The translations under genes were made by a program, and so were the position numbers. From positions 3,906,001-3,970,000 of the forward strand of contig OY781436.1 in the NCBI GenBank assembly GCA_963676875.1: DNA of 64,000 nucleotides, read 5' to 3'. A model generated the notes under the pieces. The model was given only the letters and a program-made list of their open reading frames with translations, had not been told where the DNA came from and made no database searches. This DNA is from UBA6244 sp963676875 (GTDB taxonomy: Bacteria; Bacteroidota; Bacteroidia; Bacteroidales; F082). Below are positions 1 through 7,539 of this stretch, in pieces. The stretch's first letter is position 1; each line of letters opens with the position of its first letter.

Positions 1-1
1 A

Positions 2-1324
2 ATGAAAACCAAAGGTACGGCTCACCTGGTGGAAATCATGAACGATTACGACCTGTTGCCTACCCACAATTATAAATTCGGAAGTCATCCCGACATTAAA
101 AACATCGATTCGGAAGAGTGGAAACGTAGGTTTACCCAAGGCATTCCCGATGGGTGCTGGATAGGTTGTAACATGGCTTGCGCCAAAGGTGTGGATAATT
201 ACGAACTCCGAACAGGTCCTTATGCCGGACAGAAAGTGATTGTGGACGGGCCTGAATACGAAAACGCCGGAGGTCTGGGTTCCAATTGCGGAATTTTTAA
301 CCCTGACTACATTATCGAAGCCAATTTCTACTGCGATACATACGGCATTTGTACCATCTCATGGGGTACACTCATGGCCTTTATCATGGAATGTTACGAA
401 AATGGCATTCTCAACGAAGAACGTACGGGTGGACTGAAACTTAATTTCGGTAACGCCGATTCGGCCATGGAAGTGATGCATCAACTTGCCCGTGGCGAAG
501 GTTTTGGCCTTATTGCCGGTATGGGTGTTCGCAAAATGAAAGAACTTTTCATTAAAAACGGATGGGGTGATCCTAATTTCCTACAGGATATAGGCATGGA
601 AAACAAAGGATTGGAATACTCAGAGTATATTTCCAAAGAATCCTTGGCCCAACAGGGCGGATTTGCCATGACCAACAAAGGACCGCAACACGATGAAGCC
701 TGGCTGATTTTTATGGACATGGTCAACAACCAAATCCCCACTTTTGAAGATAAAGCCGAAGCCTTGCACTATTTCCCCATGTTCCGCACATGGTTCGGAC
801 TGATGGGATTGTGTAAGCTTCCATGGAACGATGTGGAACCCGAAAACAACGCGCAAACCGATGAACCGGCCAAAGTACCCGAACATGTGGATAACTACGT
901 GGTGATATACAACGCCGTCACAGGACAAAATATCGACAAACACGAAATGATTCGTCAATCGGAACGCGTATATAATTACCAACGGGTATTCAACCTCCGC
1001 AGAGGGTATGGCGTCAGAAAGTATGATGCACAACCCTATCGTGCCGCAGGCCCTGTTACCATTGAGGAATACGAATCAAGAGCAGAGCGCTATGACAAAC
1101 AACTGAAGGAAATCATTGGCGTGGATCCCGAAGGAAAAACCACCGAAGAAAAACGTGATATCCTCCGCAAACATCGTGAAGCACAATACGAAAAATTGTT
1201 GGATGCCGTGTATCTGAGAAGAGGTTGGACCAAAAATGGAGTTCCCAAATTATCGCATATGAAACAACTGGGCATGGATTTGCCTGAAGTTATTGAGATG
1301 ATAACTCCGCATCAAGAAGATTAA
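2..1324 (+). CDS. Aldehyde:ferredoxin oxidoreductase family protein, C-terminal part (5' end outside window)
   Basis: This is the C-terminal 440 residues of a tungsten/molybdenum pterin enzyme of the AOR family. The family oxidises aldehydes, or in some branches reduces acids or aryl-CoA, with electrons passing through ferredoxin. Visible [4Fe-4S] ligands are Cys52, Cys56 and Cys60 in the CWIGCNMAC stretch and Cys271 in GLCKLPW. The first spacing is Cx3C rather than the Cx2C of classical AOR. AOR proteins usually exceed 600 residues, so the N-terminal cofactor domain lies upstream of base 1, and the ATG at base 2 is probably internal. A hairpin terminator follows the stop. The neighbouring cofactor-synthesis genes fit its need for a pterin cofactor. 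The substrate cannot be read from the sequence. Confidence 0.9.
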   Translation: MKTKGTAHLVEIMNDYDLLPTHNYKFGSHPDIKNIDSEEWKRRFTQGIPDGCWIGCNMACAKGVDNYELRTGPYAGQKVIVDGPEYENAGGLGSNCGIFNPDYIIEANFYCDTYGICTISWGTLMAFIMECYENGILNEERTGGLKLNFGNADSAMEVMHQLARGEGFGLIAGMGVRKMKELFIKNGWGDPNFLQDIGMENKGLEYSEYISKESLAQQGGFAMTNKGPQHDEAWLIFMDMVNNQIPTFEDKAEALHYFPMFRTWFGLMGLCKLPWNDVEPENNAQTDEPAKVPEHVDNYVVIYNAVTGQNIDKHEMIRQSERVYNYQRVFNLRRGYGVRKYDAQPYRAAGPVTIEEYESRAERYDKQLKEIIGVDPEGKTTEEKRDILRKHREAQYEKLLDAVYLRRGWTKNGVPKLSHMKQLGMDLPEVIEMITPHQED

Positions 1325-1346
1325 TACTCATGCAATAAAGGAAAAA

Positions 1347-1378
1347 CGTCCTCCGAAATTTCGGGGGATGTTTTTTTT
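1347..1378 (+). terminator. Rho-independent terminator after the AOR gene
   Basis: An 11-bp arm (two G-T wobbles) with a very short loop is followed by eight T's at 1371-1378, 23 bases after the AOR stop. It separates AOR from ppnP. Confidence 0.85.
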
Positions 1379-1398
1379 CAACATTAAAATGCAAAAAC

Positions 1399-1680
1399 AT
1401 GTTTAAAGTAAATACATACTTCGACGGAAAAGTGATGTCGATGGGCTTTGAAAACAACGAGGGTAAGCTCACCATAGGCGTGATGGCTGCCGGCGAATAC
1501 GAATTTGGCACTTCCACCATCGAACACATGACCGTAACGTCAGGAAAAATGAAGGTGCTGCTTCCGGGAGAAACTGCCTGGCAGGAATTTGGTCCTTACG
1601 AAACTTTTGTGGTGGCCAAGGATGCCAAATTTAAGGTGGTTACAGAGCTTCCCACCGCTTACAAGTGTCTTTATTTGTAG
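1399..1680 (+). CDS. ppnP: Pyrimidine/purine nucleoside phosphorylase PpnP
   Basis: This 93-residue single cupin domain has the full length of the YaiE/PpnP (DUF1255) family, which phosphorolyses several purine and pyrimidine nucleosides to base and ribose-1-phosphate in the cytosol. Family landmarks are the N-terminal FDGKVMSMGF, the central TVTSGKMKVLLPG and the closing YKCLYL. It lies between the AOR terminator and modE with no overlap to either, so it is probably a single-gene unit. A functional link to molybdenum metabolism is not evident. Confidence 0.93.
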   Translation: MFKVNTYFDGKVMSMGFENNEGKLTIGVMAAGEYEFGTSTIEHMTVTSGKMKVLLPGETAWQEFGPYETFVVAKDAKFKVVTELPTAYKCLYL

Positions 1681-1729
1681 GTAATAGCCTTATTTTGACT
1701 CATGATAAATTGCCCTTTCATCCGGGTAG

Positions 1730-1792
1730 TTTGTACAGTTCAAACCTGCCTTTTTATACATTTGCATACGATATGGTAATGCATACATATCG
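1730..1792 (+). promoter_or_regulatory. modE promoter with ModE-like operator over the start site
   Basis: A Bacteroidetes -33 TTTG (1730-1733) and a -7 TAnnTTTG (1757-1764, TACATTTG) lie upstream of modE. Four bases beyond the -7 element begins a perfect inverted repeat CGATATG-N10-CATATCG (1769-1792). Its 24-bp span and half-sites resemble the Escherichia coli ModE operator as I recall it (CGTTATA-N10-CATAACG). The repeat would cover the transcription start, as expected for autorepression. Confidence 0.7.
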
Positions 1793-1812
1793 ACTAAAAA
1801 AACTAACTGCAC

Positions 1813-2184
1813 ATGAAACCACCAAGGAGTTCGAAAAATGATGTCTTTTTGCGGTACAAGCTTTGGCTGTCAGCGGTTTCCGGAGAGGGAATTATCGGCG
1901 AAAGCAAGTATCTTTTGTTAAGAAAAATAGAAGAGTTAGGTTCGTTGAAAGCTGCCGCCGATCATTTAGGGGTTAGTTATCGAAAGGCCTGGGGCGATAT
2001 AAAAAAATCGGAGGAATTGTTGGGCTACGACCTCACCGAAAAACATCGCGGTGGAGTTGGCGGAGGTAAATCTGACCTGACACAAAGGGCCAAAAACTTG
2101 CTGGAAGCCTACGATGCCTTGCATAAAAAAATGGATACGGCCATAGAAGATGCCTATGCCGATTTTAAAGATAAAATAAAATAA
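1813..2184 (+). CDS. ModE-family transcriptional regulator, DNA-binding domain only
   Basis: This 123-residue protein matches the N-terminal winged-helix domain of ModE: GSLKAAADHLGVSYRKAW is the helix-turn-helix, followed by a glycine-rich wing (HRGGVGGGKSDLT) and a C-terminal helix likely used for dimerisation. In classical ModE this domain is followed by two Mop/TOBE domains that bind molybdate. These are absent and no reading frame continues the gene. The regulator must therefore receive its signal another way, or use a site in the short domain. A palindrome of ModE-operator type lies over its own promoter and over that of the lipoprotein/TonB-receptor genes. The family assignment is firm; metal sensing is inferred. 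Confidence 0.9.
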   Translation: MKPPRSSKNDVFLRYKLWLSAVSGEGIIGESKYLLLRKIEELGSLKAAADHLGVSYRKAWGDIKKSEELLGYDLTEKHRGGVGGGKSDLTQRAKNLLEAYDALHKKMDTAIEDAYADFKDKIK

Positions 2185-2265
2185 AGATTCAAGTAGCGTA
2201 TGCTGGGAGTCAATCTTCGGGCATAAGTAGTTGATTTAGTGCACGAATAATTGATCGATGGAACG

Positions 2266-3018
2266 ATGTCTATGAGGATACTGATAGGAATAGACGATAC
2301 CGATAACAAGGAGAGCAGGGGAACTGGTTTCAATTCACGACAATTGGCGGCCGCCATTGAGCATGAAGGCTTTGGAAAAGTGAAAGGAATTACCCGTCAT
2401 CAGTTGTTTGTACATCCTGATATCCCATATACTTCACAGAATAGCTCAGCTTGTTTGGATGTTGTTTGCCCCGATATGAAGCAAATAATTGAATTTTCCA
2501 CACAGTTTATGTTGCAAATTGGTGCTGTTGGCTCCGACGTGGGATTGTGCATTACTTCCAAAGATACTGTTCCCGAAGAAATTCAACAGTGGGGCTTGGA
2601 TGCCAAATCCATCGTGCTGACCATGAATGAGGCAGAAAAGCTTGCATCAAAGTATGGTGTTTATTTGGTTGGACTCACAGGAACGCATGGCGGAATTATT
2701 GGAGCACTGGCTGCGGTGGGCCTGCGTTCGGGAGGAAACGATGGTCGGTTTATCTGGATCAATTCGGCGAAAAACCTTCGCGACATTGAGCAGGATGTGC
2801 ATTCGGTGGAGGTATTGCTTGCCAGGGCAGGAATTGATGTCATTCAGTGTGGCGATACCATCATCGACGATCCTGATGCGCTGGTTTATTTGAATGGCTG
2901 GGCACGTCCTGTGTTGCGCAATGGAAAATCGGTATTGTTGGTTGATCACGAATTAAATAACAAAAAATATGAATGGAAATGTTCAGCAAAGGAAGCTGTC
3001 AAAGAGCTTTCTAACTAG
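2266..3018 (+). CDS. Stand-alone IDDTD-domain (TiaS-like) protein
   Basis: This protein of about 250 residues opens with ILIGIDDTDNKESRGTGF, the signature of the ATP-binding catalytic domain of TiaS, the archaeal tRNA(Ile2) agmatidine synthetase. It lacks the OB-fold and zinc ribbon by which TiaS binds tRNA, so tRNA modification is doubtful. A second conserved block is GLTGTHGGIIGALAAVGLRSGGNDGRF. I start it at the ATG at 2266; the ATG at 2272, directly before the motif, is nearly as good, while an upstream TTG at 2251 is less likely. It follows modE and overlaps the next membrane-protein gene by 50 bases, which points to co-expression and possibly a role in metal uptake or cofactor chemistry. 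Its substrate is unknown. Confidence 0.8.
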   Translation: MSMRILIGIDDTDNKESRGTGFNSRQLAAAIEHEGFGKVKGITRHQLFVHPDIPYTSQNSSACLDVVCPDMKQIIEFSTQFMLQIGAVGSDVGLCITSKDTVPEEIQQWGLDAKSIVLTMNEAEKLASKYGVYLVGLTGTHGGIIGALAAVGLRSGGNDGRFIWINSAKNLRDIEQDVHSVEVLLARAGIDVIQCGDTIIDDPDALVYLNGWARPVLRNGKSVLLVDHELNNKKYEWKCSAKEAVKELSN

Positions 3019-3544
3019 CTGGTCGCTATCACGGTTTTTGGAGATAATCCTGTTGCTGCTCACGGGGGTTTTTGCCATCGTGGTGCATGAACGGTTGCGC
3101 ACCCCCATCAATGTGCCCGGCCATCACGGAATTGAGTTCATGGCCATTATGCTAACGGCACGGCTGACCTCAAAAATGAAATGGGCGTCGAGTATTTCAG
3201 CCATTGGCATCGGCATCTTTTTGTTTTTTCCGGTGCTCGGTTTCCGCGATCCCATGATGGGTTTTAATTATATGCTGCCGTGTTTTGTTTTGGACCTGGG
3301 ATATCAATGGTCAGGAAACGCCAAAGGAAAAAACTACCTGCTGGCATTGATTGCCGGTTTGGGTTATATGATGATTCCTTTGAGCCGACTCCTCATTACA
3401 CTCACCACGGGCTATCCCTACGGATCCTTTCTCAAACATGGGATGGTGTTGCCCTTGTTCACCTTCTTTATTTTTGGTTTTTTGGGTGGAATTGCCGCAA
3501 CATTGATTTTTGGTGGAGTTAAAAAAATGTTGAAAAAAGTATAG
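2969..3544 (+). CDS. Small integral membrane protein, possible permease
   Basis: This 191-residue protein has about five or six hydrophobic segments (near residues 22-42, 50-65, 75-92, 98-112, 123-140 and 160-185) and a basic C-terminus ending in GGVKKMLKKV. Length and topology resemble substrate-binding S components of ECF transporters, but I recognise no diagnostic motif. The start at 2969 lies inside the end of the IDDTD gene in another frame, so the two are translationally coupled. Because the window has no ModABC or TupABC permease, an inner-membrane role for molybdate or tungstate is a reasonable guess and no more. A terminator follows. Confidence 0.75.
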   Translation: MNGNVQQRKLSKSFLTSWSLSRFLEIILLLLTGVFAIVVHERLRTPINVPGHHGIEFMAIMLTARLTSKMKWASSISAIGIGIFLFFPVLGFRDPMMGFNYMLPCFVLDLGYQWSGNAKGKNYLLALIAGLGYMMIPLSRLLITLTTGYPYGSFLKHGMVLPLFTFFIFGFLGGIAATLIFGGVKKMLKKV

Positions 3545-3550
3545 ATCCCC

Positions 3551-3588
3551 GGCGGTTTCAATTATTTTGATGCCGCCTTTTTTTGGGT
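3551..3588 (+). terminator. Rho-independent terminator after the modE-IDDTD-membrane protein unit
   Basis: GGCGG pairs with CCGCC around an AT-rich, partly paired loop, followed by a long T run (3578-3584). It separates this unit from the lipoprotein/TonB-receptor genes. Confidence 0.75.
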
Positions 3589-3590
3589 GT

Positions 3591-3614
3591 CGTTATGTTA
3601 AAGTTTGCATATCG
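3591..3614 (+). promoter_or_regulatory. ModE-like operator in front of the lipoprotein/TonB-receptor genes
   Basis: The inverted repeat CGTTATG-N10-CATATCG has one mismatch between its arms. It has the same half-sites and 24-bp span as the palindrome upstream of modE and ends six bases before the ATG at 3621. The spacer contains TTTG (3604-3607), part of a degenerate -7 element, so a bound repressor would block the promoter. Confidence 0.65.
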
Positions 3615-3620
3615 TTTATA

Positions 3621-4499
3621 ATGAAAAAGTTACAATGGTTGTTTTTTGTGGTGTTGCCCCTGTTTCTTGGCTGCCAAAAAGAAGCTGGAGAGCATATTCC
3701 GCCGGTCATTCATTTTAAAACAGGTGAGGGTTACGTATCTTCAGATACCACTTTGTCGTTGGGTCAATCCTTTCGGGTGGGGATCGATGCCGAAAATCCG
3801 GAAGTAAATCTCACCAATTTCATCATTCGGGTGGAGACGGATATCATGGAAACCTTTCTTGATTCGGGGATGAATACACCGGTTTTGAGCTATGACAAAT
3901 TGCTGGTAAAAGGATTGAAACCCGTTGAGAAATGGATATTTATCATCCGCGATAAGGAAGGGAAATCGGATGAAGTGAGTCTGACAATCAGCTTAGACAG
4001 CAGCTCTTCGTTTGGAAATATCCGATATATTCCATCGGTAGAAATGACCGCACAAAATGGAGGAGGAGCCGGTTTTTATTCCCTCGAAATGGATTCCGCT
4101 TTCAACCTTTTACAAGCTTTTCAGAATCAACTTCTTATCGATTTGTGCTATTATTATGATTTTATTGATACGGATCAAAATACCATCGCTTCACCGGGTG
4201 CCAACATCGATGCTTCCGTATTTACGGGAGAAAATGGGCTTTCTAACTGGACGATCCGCCGTACCACACGATTTAAAATTGCAGATATTTCGGAAGCAGA
4301 TTTCCTGAATATAGCCAACGACAGTCTGCTCCTGGTACTTTATGGCCAGTCGGATGGAAATCGTAAAGCCAAGAATCTTATGGTCGGCGACCTGTTTTCA
4401 TTTAAAAATGAAGACGGAAAAGTGGGTCTGTTCAAAGTTAATTCGGTGGATGGCACCGATTTGGGATCAATCAATGTGTCAATCAAAGTTCAGGAATAG
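3621..4499 (+). CDS. Outer-membrane-associated lipoprotein paired with a TonB receptor
   Basis: The 292-residue protein starts with MKKLQWLFFVVLPLFLGC, a signal peptide with a lipobox and a lipidated Cys18. The ATG at 3621 is chosen because it gives this clean signal; a TTG-initiated extension from 3567 would run back into the upstream terminator. The mature part is beta-rich with no catalytic motif I recognise. The stop is two bases from the TonB-receptor start, so the pair is co-transcribed and probably acts together at the outer membrane, as SusD-like partners do, although this is not a SusD fold by sequence. The operator upstream suggests expression tied to molybdate or tungstate supply. 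Confidence 0.8.
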   Translation: MKKLQWLFFVVLPLFLGCQKEAGEHIPPVIHFKTGEGYVSSDTTLSLGQSFRVGIDAENPEVNLTNFIIRVETDIMETFLDSGMNTPVLSYDKLLVKGLKPVEKWIFIIRDKEGKSDEVSLTISLDSSSSFGNIRYIPSVEMTAQNGGGAGFYSLEMDSAFNLLQAFQNQLLIDLCYYYDFIDTDQNTIASPGANIDASVFTGENGLSNWTIRRTTRFKIADISEADFLNIANDSLLLVLYGQSDGNRKAKNLMVGDLFSFKNEDGKVGLFKVNSVDGTDLGSINVSIKVQE

Positions 4500-4501
4500 T
4501 C

Positions 4502-6598
4502 ATGGCAAAGTATTTTAAATATAGTTGTTTAGCAGGTGCATTGTTGTGGTTTTTGTTGGCTATTCCGGCGTTTTTGGAAGCTCAACCGTTGGATATAAAC
4601 GACACCCTCGATATTCCACAAGTAGTGGTGACTGCCAATCGCAGTTTGCGAAATTTGGAGGATGTGCCGGGACGCGTTACCGTTATCGATGCCAAAACAA
4701 TCGATGAACTTCCTGTTCAGAATGTGGATGAAATTTTAAAATACGTGGCCAATGTGTATGTCAACCGAAGTTGGGGCGTGTTTTCGCAAAATTCGAGTGT
4801 AACCATGCGCGGACTGGATGCGAGCTCCAGGGTTTTGGTATTATTGGATGGGGTGCCACTCAACAAATCTGCCGGGGGGTCGGTCAATTGGCAACTGGTG
4901 CCCATCAATGCCATTCAACGAATTGAAGTAATCAAAGGCCCTGCTTCAGCCATTTACGGCAACAATGCCATGGGCGGGGTGATCAATATCATTAACAAAA
5001 ATCCGAAAAAACCCTTGCAGGGCGAAGCTGCCATTCAAGCCGGGAATTATCAGGTGTTGGGAGGTTATCTCAGTGCCTCCGGCACCAATGTGAAAAACGA
5101 CAAAGGGTTTTTGTGGAGTTTCAACACTTTCTACCGACAGGGCGACGGGTATTATCTTGATCCGGAGGAACTTCGTGATTCCACTTCAGCCAAGGCCTTC
5201 CTTAAGGAATATTCGGTAAGCGGAAAGCTGGGCTATGTGTTTAATACAAATCAAAAGATTGAAATCGACGGTCATTATTATGATGATGCACGTGGTCAAG
5301 GCAGAAAGGTGTATGAAGATTTGGGTGCTTATATGTCGGTGGAAACTACCTATTTACGTGCCAATTATGAAGGTTTGTTTGGAAAAACTTTTGTCAACGC
5401 CCTGGCTTTTTACCAATTGGAGCATGAGTTTAAACAAACGGAGACGGTAAGTGCCAACAGCGGAAAATACAAATTGAGCGAACGTGATTCAGATAAGGAC
5501 GACATAGGTTTTTGGCTCAACGCCACCACCCGGTTGTCCGACAGAAATATTCTCACCTATGGAATCGACCTGAAACGGGGAAGCGCCAAGGTGGTGGATA
5601 CCTACCGTACTTCCACCGATGTGCTCACCTATGAGGGAATACTTGATTTTTACGGGGTTTTCATTCAGGATGAATGGAAATTCAACAACCAAAAATGGGT
5701 GGTTGTATGGGGAGCCCGAATGGATTTTTCCAATTATTACAACGGCAAACTACTGGTGGAAAATCCCACCACCAACACCGGTTTTGTGGATCCTTTCGAT
5801 AAGAATTTTGAAAGCAATGCCTGGAGTGCTTTTAGCCCCAAATTGGCATTGAAATACAAACTGTCTAAGCAAAGTAGCGCCTATATTTCTTATTCACAGG
5901 GATTTATGCCCCCAAAACTCGACGATTTGTCAAAGTCGGGAAAAATTCGAAAGGGTTTTAAATTGGCCAACCCCGAGTTGGGTCCTGAATACCTTACCAA
6001 TTACGAGTTGGGCTTTACCGGAAGGTTTTTTGATCAATTGACCATTGAGCCCTCGGTTTATCTTTCTGAAGGTAAAGATTTCCAGTACTTTGTGGGTACG
6101 GGTGACTCCATCGATACGGGAAGCGGCGAACTAAAACCCATTTATCAACGCCAAAATATTTCCAAGGTAGAAGTGATTGGTGCCGAAATTTCCACCACCT
6201 ACAATCCCATCGATCAGGTGCAACTTTCGGCCAATTATACCTTTAACGACTCCAAAATCAAAGAGTTCTATGGTGCCGATCCCGAGGAAAAGAACATCAC
6301 CGGAAATTATCTGATTGAGGTTCCCCGACACATGGTTTATCTGGGTGTCGGATGGACAAACAAATATTTTACCACAACCCTGGCCTACAACTACATCAGC
6401 AGTCAATGGTACGATGATGAAAATACAACCCAAATTTCTGCTTACAGCACCATCGATTGGTTGATTTCCAAGAAGTTCGCTAAAAAGTTTGTGCTTACCC
6501 TGAACATGCAGAACATCCTTGATGATGAATATATCGACCGAAAGGGATACCTGTCTCCCGGAAGGTTTACCACACTCGAATTCAAATATAAATTTTAA
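4502..6598 (+). CDS. TonB-dependent outer-membrane receptor
   Basis: This 698-residue receptor has a signal peptide (cleavage near residue 27), a TonB-box-like stretch (IPQVVVTANR), a plug domain at about residues 45-160 (EDVPGRVTVIDA, SVTMRGLDASSRVLVLLDG, IEVIKGPASAIYGNNAMGG) and a 22-strand-type barrel to the C-terminal EFKYKF. It imports a scarce ligand through the outer membrane with TonB energy. It sits between a ModE-type operator/lipoprotein and the cofactor genes, so a molybdate, tungstate or metal-chelate ligand is plausible, but the sequence alone does not identify it. Confidence 0.9.
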   Translation: MAKYFKYSCLAGALLWFLLAIPAFLEAQPLDINDTLDIPQVVVTANRSLRNLEDVPGRVTVIDAKTIDELPVQNVDEILKYVANVYVNRSWGVFSQNSSVTMRGLDASSRVLVLLDGVPLNKSAGGSVNWQLVPINAIQRIEVIKGPASAIYGNNAMGGVINIINKNPKKPLQGEAAIQAGNYQVLGGYLSASGTNVKNDKGFLWSFNTFYRQGDGYYLDPEELRDSTSAKAFLKEYSVSGKLGYVFNTNQKIEIDGHYYDDARGQGRKVYEDLGAYMSVETTYLRANYEGLFGKTFVNALAFYQLEHEFKQTETVSANSGKYKLSERDSDKDDIGFWLNATTRLSDRNILTYGIDLKRGSAKVVDTYRTSTDVLTYEGILDFYGVFIQDEWKFNNQKWVVVWGARMDFSNYYNGKLLVENPTTNTGFVDPFDKNFESNAWSAFSPKLALKYKLSKQSSAYISYSQGFMPPKLDDLSKSGKIRKGFKLANPELGPEYLTNYELGFTGRFFDQLTIEPSVYLSEGKDFQYFVGTGDSIDTGSGELKPIYQRQNISKVEVIGAEISTTYNPIDQVQLSANYTFNDSKIKEFYGADPEEKNITGNYLIEVPRHMVYLGVGWTNKYFTTTLAYNYISSQWYDDENTTQISAYSTIDWLISKKFAKKFVLTLNMQNILDDEYIDRKGYLSPGRFTTLEFKYKF

Positions 6599-6628
6599 TG
6601 TTTCACCCTAATTATTAATAGTTTACAC

Positions 6629-7474
6629 ATGAAAACAAATTACATTTTTCGCGCTTTTGCAACCCTGACATTCATCCTGGGTTTATCAACAGGTATCTTG
6701 GCTCAGGATACCATTGTTCAATGGACATTCCCCACCGAATCGGGGCTTGCTGATGGCGGTGTTATTGAATCCAATCTGTCGCAATCAATTCAGGCAGAAG
6801 GTGGTACAAGCGATATCCAGTTTAAAAATGGAGCCACCACAAAAGCGGCGCAGGTAACTCAGTGGGAAAATGGAGCTCATGCCAAAAAGTGGAAAGTAGA
6901 GTTTGAAACCACCGGTTATCAAAACATCCGACTTTCGTCGAAAATTACCTCCGGAGGACAAAACCCCGGCCCAAGAGATTTTATGGTGCAATACAAGGTG
7001 GATGGCGAATGGACAGACGTGGAGGGAAGCGAATTTCAAACGGCTAATGACTGGACCACCGGCGCGCTCACCGATTTGGTGTTGCCCGCTGCATGCGATA
7101 ATCAAACATTGATAAAAATCAGGTGGATCATGACCTCGGATACTGCTTCCGATGGACAATTGGTGTTGGCCGAAGGAATTTCCAAAATAGATGATATTTT
7201 CTTTACCGGCGACCTGATAAATGGGGTGGAAGAAACCACCAATCTGCGATGGGTAAAAGTTTTTCCCAACCCTGCCAACGATTTCATTAATATTGTCACC
7301 GAAACTAAGTGTAATGTCACTTTGTTTGATATTACAGGAAAAGTATTGATGTTCAGTGAAGTATCGGGTCAGATTAAATGGGATGTGTCCGGTTTGGAAA
7401 CAGGGTTTTACTTGATAAGGACAGAAAATCAAGTTTCGGGAGTAGTGGCAACACAAAAAATTGTGATTGATTAA
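6629..7474 (+). CDS. Secreted protein with T9SS type A sorting domain
   Basis: The 281-residue protein has an N-terminal signal peptide (ends near LSTGILAQ), a beta-sandwich of about 170 residues resembling a carbohydrate-binding or jelly-roll module, and a C-terminal Por sorting domain from about residue 205 (VKVFPNPANDFINI, then LETGFYLIRT and a terminal KIVID). It should therefore be exported by the type IX system and released or anchored at the surface. It begins 30 bases after the TonB receptor and may be in the same unit. Its role is unknown. Confidence 0.85.
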   Translation: MKTNYIFRAFATLTFILGLSTGILAQDTIVQWTFPTESGLADGGVIESNLSQSIQAEGGTSDIQFKNGATTKAAQVTQWENGAHAKKWKVEFETTGYQNIRLSSKITSGGQNPGPRDFMVQYKVDGEWTDVEGSEFQTANDWTTGALTDLVLPAACDNQTLIKIRWIMTSDTASDGQLVLAEGISKIDDIFFTGDLINGVEETTNLRWVKVFPNPANDFINIVTETKCNVTLFDITGKVLMFSEVSGQIKWDVSGLETGFYLIRTENQVSGVVATQKIVID

Positions 7475-7539
7475 GTTCTTTTGTTGTTTTGCCCGAAATT
7501 CGCTGCTTGCATCCGGAGAGATGCCAAACTAAAATTGCT

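Noticed and set aside
3567..3620. N-terminal extension of the lipoprotein gene
   Set aside because: It would start at a TTG inside the upstream terminator and destroy the signal peptide and lipobox.
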